A DNA stretch of 64,000 nt, from NCBI RefSeq assembly GCF_037975245.1, contig NC_092576.1, positions 5,480,501-5,544,500 on the forward strand, read 5' to 3'. The DNA is from Apostichopus japonicus. Taxonomy: Eukaryota > Echinodermata > Holothuroidea > Aspidochirotida > Stichopodidae. This document shows, piece by piece, positions 11,435-23,386 of this stretch (the first letter of the stretch is position 1; every line of letters begins with the position of its first letter). The notes below the pieces were generated by a model. The model was not told where the DNA came from. It saw only the letters and a program-made list of their open reading frames with translations, and ran no database searches. A program made the position numbers and the translations under genes.

Positions 11435-12556
11435 TGTTAGGAACATGATTTAAACAAAACAGAGGCCCCTATAAATTTTTATTAAGTTACCTTCACAGAT
11501 AGTGGTACAGCCATTCAGAGGTTAGGGGAAAATGACCTGTCAGTGGCACATTGATATACCATATGACATTGTGTTGCTGTACTATTCATTTTGCTCTGAG
11601 TTTTGTTCCTTTCTACCCCTCAGGTATGTTCTTTTTACTTTATTGTACTTATTACTCTTATCTTTAATAGTTAAAGGATCTAACTGATGTATTCTTATTA
11701 GTATTCATGGTAACATTCAATAGGAATGTCAAGATATTGAAGTGCACCTTTTTATCAATGCTAGTAGTTTTATATGTTCTTAATATAGCCTTAAGCTGTA
11801 TGTTACCTGTATGGTACATTGTTATTTGATATGGTGAAGCCACTGCAGCTACGCCCAGGAACGAGGTGGTTCCATGGTGTCAAATTACTTAGCAGGTATA
11901 ACCTGTGCTGCATAGGCTAATTAGGTGGATTGTTCTATTGGAAGAGGGGTTGATTAAAGTAGCTACACAGTAAGCTGCATAGGGTAGACCCCCTACAGAG
12001 GTCTGGGTGCACAGGATTGGTGGAACTGTTTAGGTTACCATGGCAATCCTATACCAGGTAGAGATATTGTTCTTATTAGCTGTATACTGCCTGTGCAGTG
12101 GTAGTGTGTGGGTACAACTATATTGGAACCTTTGTTTTAATAATAAGTCGTGAGCTAGCTCCCTAGTTCATGCAGGGAAATGTTGCTAGTCTAGGGGTGC
12201 ACAGAGGATTAAGATGTAGAATAAATATTAGCACTTCTGTGTGCAGCTGTGTGGGTCATGTCAGTTAGTTTGGTGGATATGTTTGTTGGTCTATGCGTGA
12301 GTGTGTGTTATCTGTAGATTGATTAGGTTTATCTGTTATCAATAAATTCATGATGTTCACTGAGGTTGATATGATATAACAGAGAGCTGTAAAGGACAAT
12401 TATGTTCTAGATTAAAGGGTTGTAAATACACATTGATATACCATATGACATTGTGTTGCTGTACTATTCATTTTGCTCTGAGTTTTGTTCCTTTCTACCC
12501 CTCAGGTGGCCTATATATTGGCTCATACCTAGGTCACCCGAATCCCCGGGGTAACA
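11435..12556 (+). repeat. 5' LTR of Gypsy element
   Basis: 1122 bp, from TGTTAGGAACATG to GGGGTAACA, same length as the 3' LTR. A 79-bp segment occurs twice inside it, at 11547-11625 and 12429-12507. The first copy is followed by CAG/GTATGT and the second ends TTTCTACCCCTCAG/GTGG, so the spacer resembles an intron. AATAAA-type signals occur near 12221 and 12341. Confidence 0.95.
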
Positions 12557-12559
12557 ATT

Positions 12560-12577
12560 TGGAGGCACCACCCGGAT
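12560..12577 (+). other. Gypsy primer-binding site
   Basis: TGGAGGCACCACCCGGAT begins three bases after the 5' LTR, with the TGG expected opposite a tRNA 3' CCA end. I could not match it confidently to a particular tRNA. Confidence 0.75.
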
Positions 12578-12628
12578 AAAAACTCATGGCATACTGAGGA
12601 GCAGGATTAAGGTTGCTCACCCAGAAAG

Positions 12629-13900
12629 ATGGCGACGGTTGACGAGCTTCTTTGCGAGATCCAGACTAAGCTGCATCTTTGCACGGTAGACCAGCTGGAG
12701 AGTGTGGGTCTGGGAATCGCCCTTCCCGAGACTGACCGCATCAAGGCAAAGACGAAGGGTCGAACCGGTCTTCTGGGATTAATCAACCGTTACCTGAGCA
12801 GTGAGGAGCTGGAGGAGTCCGATGACCAGGGCCTTGGAAAGTTGAAGGAGTTGAGAGAAGTCTTGCTAGGGGAGATACCAGAGAAAGTTGATGACAAGTC
12901 AAGCCAAAAGGTGGGTACACCTGAGCCCCCATCGGACCCGACAAGTACCAAAGTGTTACAACACCACAGAGAGTACATCCGCCGCGACTTTAAGATCTCC
13001 GGGCAGATTGCTGGAAGTCAGCAGAAGGATGGGCTGGGTTTCACCAGTCTTATCCACCAGATAGAAGCTGGACTCCGGAAGGGATACCCAGAGGAAGAAG
13101 TGGTTGAGGCAGTTATTAGAGCTACCAACCCAGGCCTGAATCTCCGTGGATATCTGGAAAGCAAGACGGATATAACCTTACCGAAGCTTCGTCGGATCCT
13201 GCGGTCACATTACCAAGAAAAGGGAGCCACAGAGCTGTACCACGAGCTAAGCAGCCTCACACAAGCACCCAAAGAGACGCCGCAGGAATTCCTTGTTAGG
13301 GCCCTTAGTATTTGGCAGCGGGTTTTATTCGCCTCGAAAGAGAGTGAGACCAACCAGCGATACGAGGAGCCGTTAGTGCAGGCCATGTTTCTACATGCAG
13401 TCTCGACTGGCCTGACAAGTGAGTCGATTCGGGCCGACCTGAAGCCTTCCCTAGAGAATACATGCATCTCTGATGAGCTCCTCTTGGAGAAACTTAACAA
13501 GAGCGCCAGTAGTGAGACGGAGCGGTTGAAGAAGCAGACGAAAACAAGATCTTACCAGGCAGCTCATGCTATTGAGGCAACCTCAAAAAAGGTAACAAAA
13601 AGGGAAACACCGCCTACCCCCCTTGAGGAATCCCTAAATGGTTTAAGGGTGGATATTGAGGGCCTGAAAGAGCTGAAAATACAGGTGGCCCAAATCCAGG
13701 AATCCTTAAGCAGAGACAGGCCAGTTAGTTATAAAGGGGAAAGGGGCTGCCCTAAGTGTAGATCAGAAAATGTGGGTGATCGGTGTAACCACTGCTTCCG
13801 ATGTGGAAGTGGTGAGCACTATGCAAGAGGGTGTCGACAAAGGCCACCGGGAAACGAGAGAGGGTCACTTCTAAGGGACGAGGGGGGACCCCAACAGTAG
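12629..13900 (+). CDS. gag: Gypsy Gag polyprotein
   Basis: 423 residues. The open frame starts 72 bp after the 5' LTR with an ATG in a CGAAAGATGGCG-like context and ends at TAG 13898-13900. The N-terminal part is a helical, charged region (residues 1-110). A capsid-like middle follows (about 120-290, with [10 protein letters not shown] and [10 protein letters not shown]-type helices). The C-terminal nucleocapsid has a Cys pair and a CX2CX4HX4C zinc knuckle ([14 protein letters not shown], about residues 391-404). It packages the element's RNA in cytoplasmic particles. The frame is intact. Near its end a G GGG GGA heptamer (13882-13888) lies in the correct register for a -1 shift into pol. Confidence 0.9.
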   Translation: MATVDELLCEIQTKLHLCTVDQLESVGLGIALPETDRIKAKTKGRTGLLGLINRYLSSEELEESDDQGLGKLKELREVLLGEIPEKVDDKSSQKVGTPEPPSDPTSTKVLQHHREYIRRDFKISGQIAGSQQKDGLGFTSLIHQIEAGLRKGYPEEEVVEAVIRATNPGLNLRGYLESKTDITLPKLRRILRSHYQEKGATELYHELSSLTQAPKETPQEFLVRALSIWQRVLFASKESETNQRYEEPLVQAMFLHAVSTGLTSESIRADLKPSLENTCISDELLLEKLNKSASSETERLKKQTKTRSYQAAHAIEATSKKVTKRETPPTPLEESLNGLRVDIEGLKELKIQVAQIQESLSRDRPVSYKGERGCPKCRSENVGDRCNHCFRCGSGEHYARGCRQRPPGNERGSLLRDEGGPQQ

Positions 13901-16554
13901 AAAAGTCATTTGGCGATAGACAAAAGAGTCCCAAGCAACCTCCCACTGCACCACCCCACCTGTCCCTTAAAAAGTTTAAGAAACTCATAGGATTGGTTGG
14001 TAAGAGGTGTATTGTGAGGGCCTCCCTCAATGGGTTACCGATGGATGTGTTGTGGGACACGGGTTCCCAGGTGTCAATAATCCAAAAGGATTGGATTCAG
14101 GAGAATATGCCAGGGGTCATAGTCAGACCCGTGGAAGAACTCCTGGATGGTCTTCACCTGGACCTTACCGCCACAAACGGGATAGAGGTACCATATGATG
14201 GGTGGGTTGCAGTAAGTCTTAAAGTGGGCACAATAGGTGAAATAGAGGTACCCATGTTGGTCTACTCAGGGGATATGGATAACCCACTTGTGGGCTACAA
14301 CGTTATCGCCCACATACTGAATGGTACAGGGGGTTCAGGGTTTAGTGCAAATGATCTTCACTCTGCATTCCCTGGGAAAGGGAAAAGTACCCTAACAGCA
14401 ATGGTTAAGGTTGTAAAAGAGAATGATAGTGTTCTCCTGGCCAGTGTCAGATCGCCCCCTCGTAATCAGGTATTAAGAAGTGGCCAGACTCATTTCATTG
14501 AATGTAGAGTTTATGTGGGAGAGGTCAAGGGACCTATTGACTGGCTATTTGAGCCCAATCAAATATCCTTGCCAGAAGGGTTGAATGTACAAGCAACCAC
14601 TGTGCGGATGGCAAGGGGGTCAGTAGTCCATGTTAATGTACCAGTGCTTAATAACACTAACCATGATCTTCTTCTTTCAAAGCGGACTCCCCTCGGGACA
14701 TTGGAACAAGTGACTTCAGTACTTCCCTTACCTCAAGTACTCTGCAAGACTAGTGTAGACCAAACTGCAACAGCAAATTCTACATATGTAAATTGTGATA
14801 TAGAGACTGACAGAACTAAACCACCTGACGAAAGACAGGACCGTGACTGGTGCCCTCCAGTTGACCTATCTGACCTGACTCCTGACCAGAGACAACTTGC
14901 AACTAAAATGTTGATAGAAGAATCATCAGCATTCTCCAGGGATGATATGGATACTGGTGACTGCCCAGATTTGCAGATGAAAATCCAGCTGAAGGACGAA
15001 ACACCTGTTCAGAAGGGATACATCAGCATTCCCCGACCACTGTACAAGGAAGTCAAAGAATACTTAGAGGATCTCATCAGACGTGGTTGGGTGAGTAAGT
15101 CTAAATCTAATTATTCCTCCCCGGTAGTGTGTGTGCGAAAGCGTGATGGCTCACTTCGTCTGTGCGTTGATTTTAGAGCACTCAACGAGAAAACAGTGGA
15201 TGATCGACAACCAATCCCCAAAATCCAAGATCTGCTAGATGGCCTTAAAGGAAACACATGGTTCAGTACCCTAGATCAGGGTAAAGCGTACCATCAAGGG
15301 TATATGTCTCCAGAAAGTCAGCATCTCACCTCGTTTATTACTCCCTGGGGATTACATGAGTGGCAAAGAATCCCCTTTGGGCTGAAAAATGCCCCAGCAG
15401 AGTTTCAACGGTACATGGAAGGATGCTTGCACGATCTTAACAACGAGATATGTGTGGTCTACCTTGATGATATCCTTGTTTACGGTTCTACATTTAGCAA
15501 CCATGTGGAACGCCTTCGGAGAGTTTTACAAAGATTACAAAAGCACGGCATTAAGCTGAAACCCAAGAAGTGTGAGTTGTTCAAGAGAAAGGTAAGGTAC
15601 CTAGGGAGGTTGGTAACTGGCGAAGGGTACGGAATGGACCCTGCTGACAAAGAACCAGTCCTGTTATTGAAGAACAAGACACCAACAACCGTTGGAGAAC
15701 TTCGAAAGATTTTGGGCTTCATTGGATATTACAGGAACTATATCCAGAACTTCTCCATCATAGCGAAGCCGCTGTACGGGTTGCTAGGAACTCAACAGAA
15801 AAAGTTCAAGACAAAGGGTAAACAGGAGTCGAGATCTGGTAAGGGGAATACTCGTGATTCTAAAGAAAAGATAGTGTGGACCCCCGAACACCATGCGATT
15901 TTGTGTGACCTTGTTGATCGCCTGACAGTTCACCCTGTTATGGCCTATCCAGATTTTTCTCAACCAGATGTTCTCCACACTGAAGCTTCTGGTGACGGTC
16001 TTGGTGCTGTCTTGTACCAACATTTGGAGGGAAAATTGAGAGTCATAGCATTTGCTTCACGCACGTTAACGCCCCCAGAACAGAATTATCACTCCAGTAA
16101 GTTGGAATTCCTTGCTCTCAAATGGGCGGTGACAGAACGCTTCCGTGACTACCTTCAGTATGCAAATCATTTTGTGGTATTCACTGACAACAATCCCCTG
16201 ACATACGTAATGACTACTGCCCGTCTGAATGCCACAGGCCAGAGGTGGGTATCAGAGTTGGCTAGTTTTCGATTTGAAATTAGATACCGCCCTGGTAAGG
16301 AAAACGTAGATGCAGATGTGTTATCAAGGATGCCGATACCTGACAAGTTGGAAAACTATATCAACGAATTCACAGAGAAGATCCCGAGTACTGCAATAAC
16401 AGCCACAGCTGAATACGTCCAAGGCACATGTTGCGGAGAAGTGGCATGCATCGATGTGACAACAGTGAACAGCAACAGTTGCGACATACTAGGAACATCA
16501 CCCACATCTACAATCTCGCCTATCGACCCACTGGAGCTTAAAGAAGCCCAATAG
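13831..16554 (+). CDS. pol: Gypsy Pol, first part: protease, reverse transcriptase, RNase H
   Basis: An open frame in the -1 register relative to gag, overlapping it by 70 bases, so translation is expected by frameshift rather than from the ATG at 13831. Aspartic protease: [11 protein letters not shown], with the catalytic Asp at residue 76. Reverse transcriptase: [20 protein letters not shown], the FGLKNAP segment and catalytic YLDDILVY (residues 544 on). RNase [16 protein letters not shown] and [10 protein letters not shown]. It copies the element's RNA to DNA. In the RNase H start the usual first Asp position reads HTEAS, as in many Gypsy elements. The frame stops at TAG 16552-16554, in the link between RNase H and integrase, where family members normally read through; this is a nonsense mutation. 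Confidence 0.92.
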   Translation: MSTKATGKRERVTSKGRGGTPTVEKSFGDRQKSPKQPPTAPPHLSLKKFKKLIGLVGKRCIVRASLNGLPMDVLWDTGSQVSIIQKDWIQENMPGVIVRPVEELLDGLHLDLTATNGIEVPYDGWVAVSLKVGTIGEIEVPMLVYSGDMDNPLVGYNVIAHILNGTGGSGFSANDLHSAFPGKGKSTLTAMVKVVKENDSVLLASVRSPPRNQVLRSGQTHFIECRVYVGEVKGPIDWLFEPNQISLPEGLNVQATTVRMARGSVVHVNVPVLNNTNHDLLLSKRTPLGTLEQVTSVLPLPQVLCKTSVDQTATANSTYVNCDIETDRTKPPDERQDRDWCPPVDLSDLTPDQRQLATKMLIEESSAFSRDDMDTGDCPDLQMKIQLKDETPVQKGYISIPRPLYKEVKEYLEDLIRRGWVSKSKSNYSSPVVCVRKRDGSLRLCVDFRALNEKTVDDRQPIPKIQDLLDGLKGNTWFSTLDQGKAYHQGYMSPESQHLTSFITPWGLHEWQRIPFGLKNAPAEFQRYMEGCLHDLNNEICVVYLDDILVYGSTFSNHVERLRRVLQRLQKHGIKLKPKKCELFKRKVRYLGRLVTGEGYGMDPADKEPVLLLKNKTPTTVGELRKILGFIGYYRNYIQNFSIIAKPLYGLLGTQQKKFKTKGKQESRSGKGNTRDSKEKIVWTPEHHAILCDLVDRLTVHPVMAYPDFSQPDVLHTEASGDGLGAVLYQHLEGKLRVIAFASRTLTPPEQNYHSSKLEFLALKWAVTERFRDYLQYANHFVVFTDNNPLTYVMTTARLNATGQRWVSELASFRFEIRYRPGKENVDADVLSRMPIPDKLENYINEFTEKIPSTAITATAEYVQGTCCGEVACIDVTTVNSNSCDILGTSPTSTISPIDPLELKEAQ

Positions 16555-17118
16555 AATGACTTGGTTCTTGGTAGAGTTATGCAAATGAAGAAAACCGGAA
16601 GGAGACCATCTCCACAGGAGCGGAAAAATGAGACTAAGAACGTACAGGTTCTGCTAAACCAGTGGAACAAACTAGAGTTTGATGATAAGGGACTACTTTG
16701 TAGATGCACCGTCAACAGAAAACAGCTACTCCTCCCGACCAAGTATAAGGACACGGTATTGAAGGGGCTCCACAACGACATGGGTCATATTGGTGTAGAA
16801 AGAACCCTTGACCTAATACGACAACGATTCTATTGGGCATACATGGCAAAAGAGGTGGAAATGTACATCACCAAGCAGTGTCATTGTGTAGTTCAGAAGA
16901 AACCTACTCGAAATATTAGAGCACCTTTAATACCAATACACACGACAGAACCTTTCGAGATGGTATCAATAGACTACTTACACCTGGAAAAGTGTAAGGG
17001 TGGGTACGAATATATCCTCGTGGTAGTTGACCATTTCACTAGGTTCGCACAAGCTTACCCTACCAAGAACAATCGGCACATGCTGCAGCAGAACGGTTGT
17101 TTAATGATTTCTTCCTGA
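16555..17118 (+). pseudogene. pol: Gypsy Pol, integrase N-terminal half
   Basis: Same frame as the preceding pol part, directly after its TAG. It carries the integrase zinc-binding region ([19 protein letters not shown], then a CHC in place of the usual CxxC) and the first catalytic Asp region ([25 protein letters not shown]). A one-base loss at about 17070-17075 shifts the frame, and this part then runs to a stop at 17116-17118. The rest of the integrase continues in another frame from about 17076. Confidence 0.88.
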
Positions 17119-18440
17119 GATTTGGCTTTCCGAAGAGACTTCACCATGACCAAGGGAGGGAGTTTGAAAACCAACTCTTCACAAAACTCCAGGAATACTG
17201 TGGTATTGAGCATTGCAGAACAACCCCATATCATCCCCAGGGGAATGGTCAGGTTGAGAGAATGAACCGGACTATACTCAACATGTTGCGAACGCTGTCA
17301 AACCAGCAGAAACTGAACTGGAAGGAACATTTGCCGAGGTGCATGCATGCTTACAACTGTTCAAAGAATGATGCTACTGGATTCTCGCCATTTTTCCTCA
17401 TGTTCGGGCGTTCACCACGACTCCCTGTTGATATTTTGTTTAATTTGGAAAGTGAGAACGAGGACATTGATCACAGAACATTTGCGGATAAATGGCGTTG
17501 TCAAATGCAGGAAGCGTATAGTATTGCCAATAGGCACACCGACAAGGCTTCAGCTGCTGCGAAGGAAAGGTATGACAGAAAGACTCACTACACCCAATTA
17601 AGCCCTGGTGACCGTGTTCTTGTGAAGAACCTTGTCCGACAAGCAGGCCCTGATAAGCTTCGATCTTACTGGGAAGACACCGTCTATAGGGTTGTGAAAC
17701 AGATCAATCCTGACATACCCGTGTTTGAAGTGATTACAGATAATTCTAAGAAGCAGAAACGTGTTCTGCATCGCAACTTGTTATTAGCATGCGATGCACT
17801 GCCTCTAGATGAGACACAGATGATCCATGGGAAGCCCCCACGCCAGCGAAAGAAAACACGAACTGCAACCCAGGCAGGTGGTGATGTAGATGGGTCAGAT
17901 GTGAGCGATGACGAGTGGCACACGTATATCACCCGACAGCGTTCAACTGCTCGGACCTCAGCCCCAGCAGAGCAATATGTTAGTGATGGTGCTCCTGACC
18001 AGCTACAGAATGTACCGACTCAGACACCAGCGGCTGTGGATGTTTCGCAGAGTCCAGTAAATCAGACACCCCAAACTCCAGAGCAGCCGACACGTCCAGT
18101 TGAACCACCCGTGGAAATACCAGAGGAACAGGTACCACAGGAGCGAGTACCAGAGGAACAAGGACGCCCGTCACGAAATAGAAGGCCACCAGATTTCCTG
18201 AATTACGGACAACCTGGAGCCCCAACTTGGGTTCAGTCTACCCAGTGTCCATATTCGTCCTATTTACCCCCACCTAACCTTGGACAACCTTACCCTCAGA
18301 CACAAACTAGACCTTGGTTCCAGCCATGTCCTCCCATGTACGACTACCGACTACAAACGCCAGTGTTTTACCCACAGTTCCAACAACATACTCCTGACTG
18401 GACTTTGTACAGACCGACGAATGTTGAAAGAAGTGGATAA
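17076..18440 (+). pseudogene. pol: Gypsy Pol, integrase C-terminal half and Pro-rich tail
   Basis: This continues the integrase core after the frameshift: LHHDQGREFENQLF (second catalytic Asp) and PYHPQGNGQVERMNRTIL (catalytic Glu). The GPY/F-like C-terminal domain follows (LSPGDRVLVKNL, LRSYWEDTVYRVV), then a long Pro/Gln-rich tail of about 190 residues of unknown role. No chromodomain is recognised. Without an intact joined integrase this copy should not mobilise itself, though it might be mobilised in trans. Confidence 0.88.
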
Positions 18441-18911
18441 TGGGTAGTAATAGTTAGTTGTTGTGACTAGACTATATAATAGGTCATGACAGATTATCAT
18501 ATTTTGTTTTTTGGTATCATCTTGATGATGGTTAGTAGCTAGAGATAAGACATGAGTCTCAATTTATGCAAGTAGTGGTCAGTTGCATGTATAGTAAGTA
18601 ACTAGTGAGTAGGACCATAAGACCTAAAGGGGTTACCGTCGTGTGCTTTTAGATCAAGTGATCTGTCTAAATAACTCAGTTCTTGGGAGTGCGCATGACC
18701 TTGAACTTAAGTGATTTTCTGGTACTTTGTTATTGTTCCACTAAACTAACATGTGGGGTTCTGCCCTTAAAAGTACAATGTAAGAGCACATGTAGAGTTC
18801 TATTTTATATGTTAAGCAGGTTTAAATGTATTGGTTATATGATAGTTGACGTATGACATTCATTATGTATGAAATGCGAGTCAGGGACGACTTCTTTTGA
18901 GAGGGGGAGAG
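18441..18911 (+). other. Gypsy 3' untranslated region and polypurine tract
   Basis: No coding frame. It ends with the purine tract GAGAGGGGGAGAG (about 18898-18911) directly before the 3' LTR, the usual primer for plus-strand DNA synthesis. Confidence 0.8.
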
Positions 18912-20033
18912 TGTTAGGAACATGATTTAAACAAAACAGAGGCCCCTATAAATTTTTATTAAGTTACCTTCACAGATAGTGGTACAGCCATTCAGAGGTT
19001 AGGGGAAAATGACCTGTCAGTGGCACATTGATATACCATATGACATTGTGTTGCTGTACTATTCATTTTGCTCTGAGTTTTGTTCCTTTCTACCCCTCAG
19101 GTATGTTCTTTTTACTTTATTGTACTTATTACTCTTATCTTTAATAGTTAAAGGATCTAACTGATGTATTCTTATTAGTATTCATGGTAACATTCAATAG
19201 GAATGTCAAGATATTGAAGTGCACCTTTTTATCAATACTAGTAGTTTTATATGTTCTTAATATAGCCTTAAGCTGTATGTTACCTGTATGGTACATTGTT
19301 ATTTGATATGGTGAAGCCACTGCAGCTACGCCCAGGAACGAGGTGGTTCCATGGTGTCAAATTACTTAGCAGGTATAACCTGTGCTGCATAGGCTAATTA
19401 GGTGGATTGTTCTATTGGAAGAGGGGTTGATTAAAGTAGCTACACAGTAAGCTGCATAGGGTAGACCCCCTACAGAGGTCTGGGTGCACAGGATTGGTGG
19501 AACTGTTTAGGTTACCATGGCAATCCTATACCAGGTAGAGATATTGTTCTTATTAGCTGTATACTGCCTGTGCAGTGGTAGTGTGTGGGTACAACTATAT
19601 TGGAACCTTTGTTTTAATAATAAGTCGTGAGCTAGCTCCCTAGTTCATGCAGGGAAATGTTGCTAGTCTAGGGGTGCACAGAGGATTAAGATGTAGAATA
19701 AATATTAGCACTTCTGTGTGCAGCTGTGTGGGTCATGTCAGTTAGTTTGGTGGATATGTTTGTTGGTCTATGCGTGAGTGTGTGTTATCTGTAGATTGAT
19801 TAGGTTTATCTGTTATCAATAAATTCATGATGTTCACTGAGGTTGATATGATATAACAGAGAGCTGTAAAGGACAATTATGTTCTAGATTAAAGGGTTGT
19901 AAATACACATTGATATACCATATGACATTGTGTTGCTGTACTATTCATTTTGCTCTGAGTTTTGTTCCTTTCTACCCCTCAGGTGGCCTATATATTGGCT
20001 CATACCTAGGTCACCCGAATCGCCGGGGTAACA
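18912..20033 (+). repeat. 3' LTR of Gypsy element
   Basis: 1122 bp, matching the 5' LTR. Differences I noticed are G/A at 11760 versus 19237, and CC/CG in the last 20 bases (AATCCCC versus AATCGCC). The internal 79-bp repeat is at 19024-19102 and 19906-19984. Confidence 0.95.
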
Positions 20034-20280
20034 TTACTTTACTTTCGATTCAGGATGTTCTTTTGTCAAACCATGACAGGTGGTGGAAGGATCTGATAAT
20101 ATTATACATTGAGAATATAGGTGACCGATCCGTATCTAGTTATATTCGTTATTTCATTTTATTTTGTTTAAACTTTCAAAATAAAACACAAGCCACAATA
20201 TCCACTAGGTTCATATATGCATCTAACAAGTGCCTGTCCAAATGTTAACCATTCAGTCATGTCTTAGTTCATGATGTTAC
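20034..20280 (+). pseudogene. Unit B exon, second part: kinase-like segment after Gypsy
   Basis: Sequence after the TTAC duplication matches unit C 52436-52720. It encodes VLLSNHDRWWKDL and ILYIENIGDRSVSSYI, similar in shape to the kinase hinge region (..YEYIENGDLLSYL). Compared with C, about 35-45 bases are missing right after TTTCGATTCAG, which shifts frame against the part before the insertion. The 3' border is uncertain, since no good phase-0 donor was identified. Confidence 0.5.
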
Positions 20281-21156
20281 GATACATTGAACAATATTTC
20301 AAACAGCGACTTCACGTATTTTTGACTTTTAGTGAGTTAGAACTCTGGTTTACTTCTCTTAATACTTGTTTCTGTTGAAGCAAATAATATGTGACATGTT
20401 AAGACAGAATTGCCCGCATCTAGTGTCCACTTCGTGTTAGAAATTGTCAAACTCTACAGAAGAAAACTTCAAAGTGGATTAACACCTTGTAATATAGATA
20501 CGATTTAACTGATTAACAATTAGGTCAAATAATGGACTTCGTTATCACACACGTGATGTTGAATAACTATCATGAAAGATGTCAATTTGTTGCGTATTTG
20601 TGAAGAATAATATGTAACCTTTAAATGCTTCAAGTTACGGCGATTAAGATATGAATATTACATAAATAAGTTTAAAATTACTATGTATTAAATGAAAGAA
20701 AGCGTTTTTTTTTTGGTACAGAGATGAACGATTTTCCTTTGACTGCTGTTCATCTCCATTGCCAATTAGCAGTTTGCTTTCCACATTATGTTAAGGACTT
20801 ATAACCTCAACCTCAACTTAAGACTACAGACATTACTTAATTAGAAGAAAAGAATCAAGGGAGCCAAAAAAAAAAGTATCGTCATATCAATATTATAAAT
20901 ATAAATGAGCAAAGCTAATTTGAGACAACTGTCATGTTTCAATTTTCGATTTTCATGTTATGATTTATTTTATACGATATGTCAGACGCACATAATATTG
21001 CTATATCAATTGTAAACTGTATTCCTGTTAGCTAATCTTTGAAAAGCCTTGTGATCTATCCTAGTTAGTCGATGAACTAAATAATGTTGATAATGTTTTG
21101 AGGTTCTTCAGTCGTGTTTGCTCAAACTTATTATGTTCTTATAATTTTTTGTATAG
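20281..21156 (+). other. Unit B intron
   Basis: AT-rich and collinear with unit C 52720-53025 only in part; no exon seen. Confidence 0.5.
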
Positions 21157-21368
21157 GTTGACATTCAAAGGATTGTACTGCGAGACAGCTTCATATCAGT
21201 TGACGATAAAGGTGAAGCTATTAATCTAAGCTCTGGAGCAGTTTTACCTCCGCTGAACACTTTGAAATGTTTGGACTTTGAAAACGAAAAATGGCAACAA
21301 TGGGACTTAACCAAATTGATAAGTATCCTACAATATGCTTGTCACAGAAGTCCACCAACTGAGATCAA
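21157..21368 (+). CDS. Unit B exon: kinase C-lobe-like (pseudokinase) segment
   Basis: Acceptor TTTGTATAG, donor ATCAA/GTAAGC; 212 bp, phase 0 to 2, identical length in unit C. The peptide IVLRDSFISVDDKGEAINLS followed by SG can be laid over the HRD catalytic loop, the VLVDxxGxxKLSDFG segment and the magnesium loop. Here HRD reads LRD, the catalytic-loop Asn is absent and DFG reads SSG. Later, WQQWDLTKLISILQYA occupies the place of the W-S-F-G-V-L-L-W-E helix. Loss of these residues implies a non-catalytic, signalling or scaffold role. The assignment is by motif order and needs a profile search. Confidence 0.6.
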
Positions 21369-21769
21369 GTAAGCGTTGTTACTTTGAACAGTCGACTATT
21401 ATTCATATTGTCTGAGAAAGAATTACATTTATTCAATGTACCCATTTGCTGGAATAATTACTGTTAGAGTCAAACTATATGTGAAGTCATTTAGCAGCAT
21501 ATCGAACCATCTCGTGCTTACTGACACATAATATCACGTACACATAATACACCTCTTTTTTTAGATAATTGATTGATTTATCTACCAAAGAAATTCGGTG
21601 GTATTCTCCTTCGTTTGAGCAGGCTGCCTCAGATGTGAAATGAAAAATATGTGATAAATATACTTGAACCCGCATTTGTGGACTTAACAATAAGAGTATA
21701 ATAATGCACACCTTGTAGTGTATCTAATGGCAAAAAAAACTTACGAATTAATACAATTTCTTCTCAAAG

Positions 21770-21837
21770 TATTGAAAGAAGTCTGCTGCCCTTTAAATTT
21801 GAGAACAAGTTGAGCACGTTACAACAGAAGCCACGTG
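21770..21837 (+). CDS. Unit B exon: end of kinase-like domain
   Basis: 68 bp, acceptor TTCTTCTCAAAG, donor CGTG/GTAAGA, phase 2 to 1. It encodes IERSLLPFKFENKLSTLQQK, which would align with the end of a kinase C-lobe (RPTFxELxxxL). It has the same length and near-identical sequence in unit C (53635-53702). Confidence 0.6.
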
Positions 21838-23386
21838 GTAAGAATGCAGTTAAACAAATTACTCTGACAAATAAATTAATCTTTACAGGTAAATGTTAAT
21901 GAGGCGAAATGAAGTTGTGTAAATGATTGCATCTACACGATAAAGAACAATGACTTATGCGTTTATGATTATCCTTTGTTCAACTGGATTGAGAAATATG
22001 AGTAAACACAAAAAAGGGAGATTTCTTCTTGTCTTTATCTACAACCCTCAAGCTACATTTTTACCTACTGGGCTGATATTTGCTTTCGTCATTGCCTAAT
22101 GTCCGTAGCATAGCGCATTTCTTATCGAAGTCAAATAGATTTATGCGATGGTCATTGTGCGTGCATTTATGTATGTTCGTGGGATGTGGGTATGTGCGTG
22201 ATGGCCTAGCTATACACTTCAAGTGTAGAAGAATATGATGGTTAATGTCATACTTGGGGTGTTGATCCACCTTAGTAAGCAGAAGAAACGTCTTTTCTTC
22301 AAAAGTAAAGTGAAGTACACGAAGTTCAACGCTTTATATGTGTAAACACAATGCGTTAAAAAGTACAGTTTGGATGAAATTGATAGGTGGTAGTTGATCT
22401 AACGTAATGAATACAAGAATTCTCTCTCTTTTTTTTGGTGGGGGTGGGGTGGAGGTGGAGCGAAATAAAATCAAGAATCCTATTTTTGTTATTTTTTGCG
22501 GGGAGAGGAGGTTATTTGAGGTTATCACTCAGTTGACAAGAGTATATTTACATTACAATTGACCTCTGGACTGTACAAACACAGTACCAGTCCATTGTAT
22601 AATCCATAAGGGTTCTCTATCAGGTAAATTGCTTTCATTATTGTTCAATTGATATTCTCGTCGTATAATGATTCAGCATCTAGTTAGGGTTTGAAGAATT
22701 ATGTTTATCAAGCTCCAGTATAGTACTTTATATATTGGGTTGGATTGGCATCTAATCCTGGGTGCAATACACACTGTTTATTGATATGGGAGGGGTGGGA
22801 GGGAGGTAGTAAGTGTTCACCTTTGCAGTAATGGTGGGACATGCGTACATGTGCGATATCTCGCCAAGGACAATATGAATGGTCAACATATCCGAAGATA
22901 ATTGTTTGTGCTTTGAGAAGGTCAAAGTGAGAAAACCTAGTTAAAAATTCTATAACATAGCAACTCGGATGGATATCAGATCATTAACAGATTTTCAAAA
23001 ACTGCGTTCTCCAAGATATATTCATTTTCCGTTGGCCTCTTGTCTTCCTATTAGCATTAGGCAGTACACCGAGAGTTGACGACATGCACAGTCCCGTGTG
23101 AAAGGGAGTTTTAACAAATATGAGTTCTGAACAGGAACGCCAGTATAACAATTGAGGGGGTACTAAAGGAATGTCAAGAAGACTATTACTTGTGCCACAA
23201 ATAAAGGTGGCACCGTTCATCTGTTTAATCGAGGATTACAAGGTTTATCAATTATCGTCTTCAAAAATTAAATAAATGTTATATGTCCGGATGTAGCTGA
23301 CAAAACGGGCTTGTACTAAATGTTTCACACGTTAAAGTTTCCATATATACCAGACTAAAGAAAATTCTTTTTACGGTCTCTTTCAG
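21838..23386 (+). other. Unit B intron
   Basis: Largely collinear with unit C 53703-54777, with about 450 bases (roughly 21990-22450) that C lacks. No exon seen. Confidence 0.5.

Larger units (their letters stand above)
11435..20033 (+). mobile_element. Young Ty3/Gypsy LTR retrotransposon
   Basis: A full-length element of 8.6 kb: two 1122-bp LTRs (11435-12556, 18912-20033), both TGTTAGG...GGGGTAACA, flanked by the 4-bp duplication TTAC (11431-11434 and 20034-20037). Inside come a primer site, gag, pol in the -1 frame (protease, RT, RNase H, integrase) and a purine-rich tract before the 3' LTR. There is no envelope gene. The order PR-RT-RH-IN defines the Ty3/Gypsy (Metaviridae) group. The LTRs look almost identical (I noticed two differences while reading), so insertion is recent. 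Pol is broken by one nonsense codon and one frameshift. The element interrupts an exon of receptor unit B; unit C has no insertion there. Confidence 0.95.
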
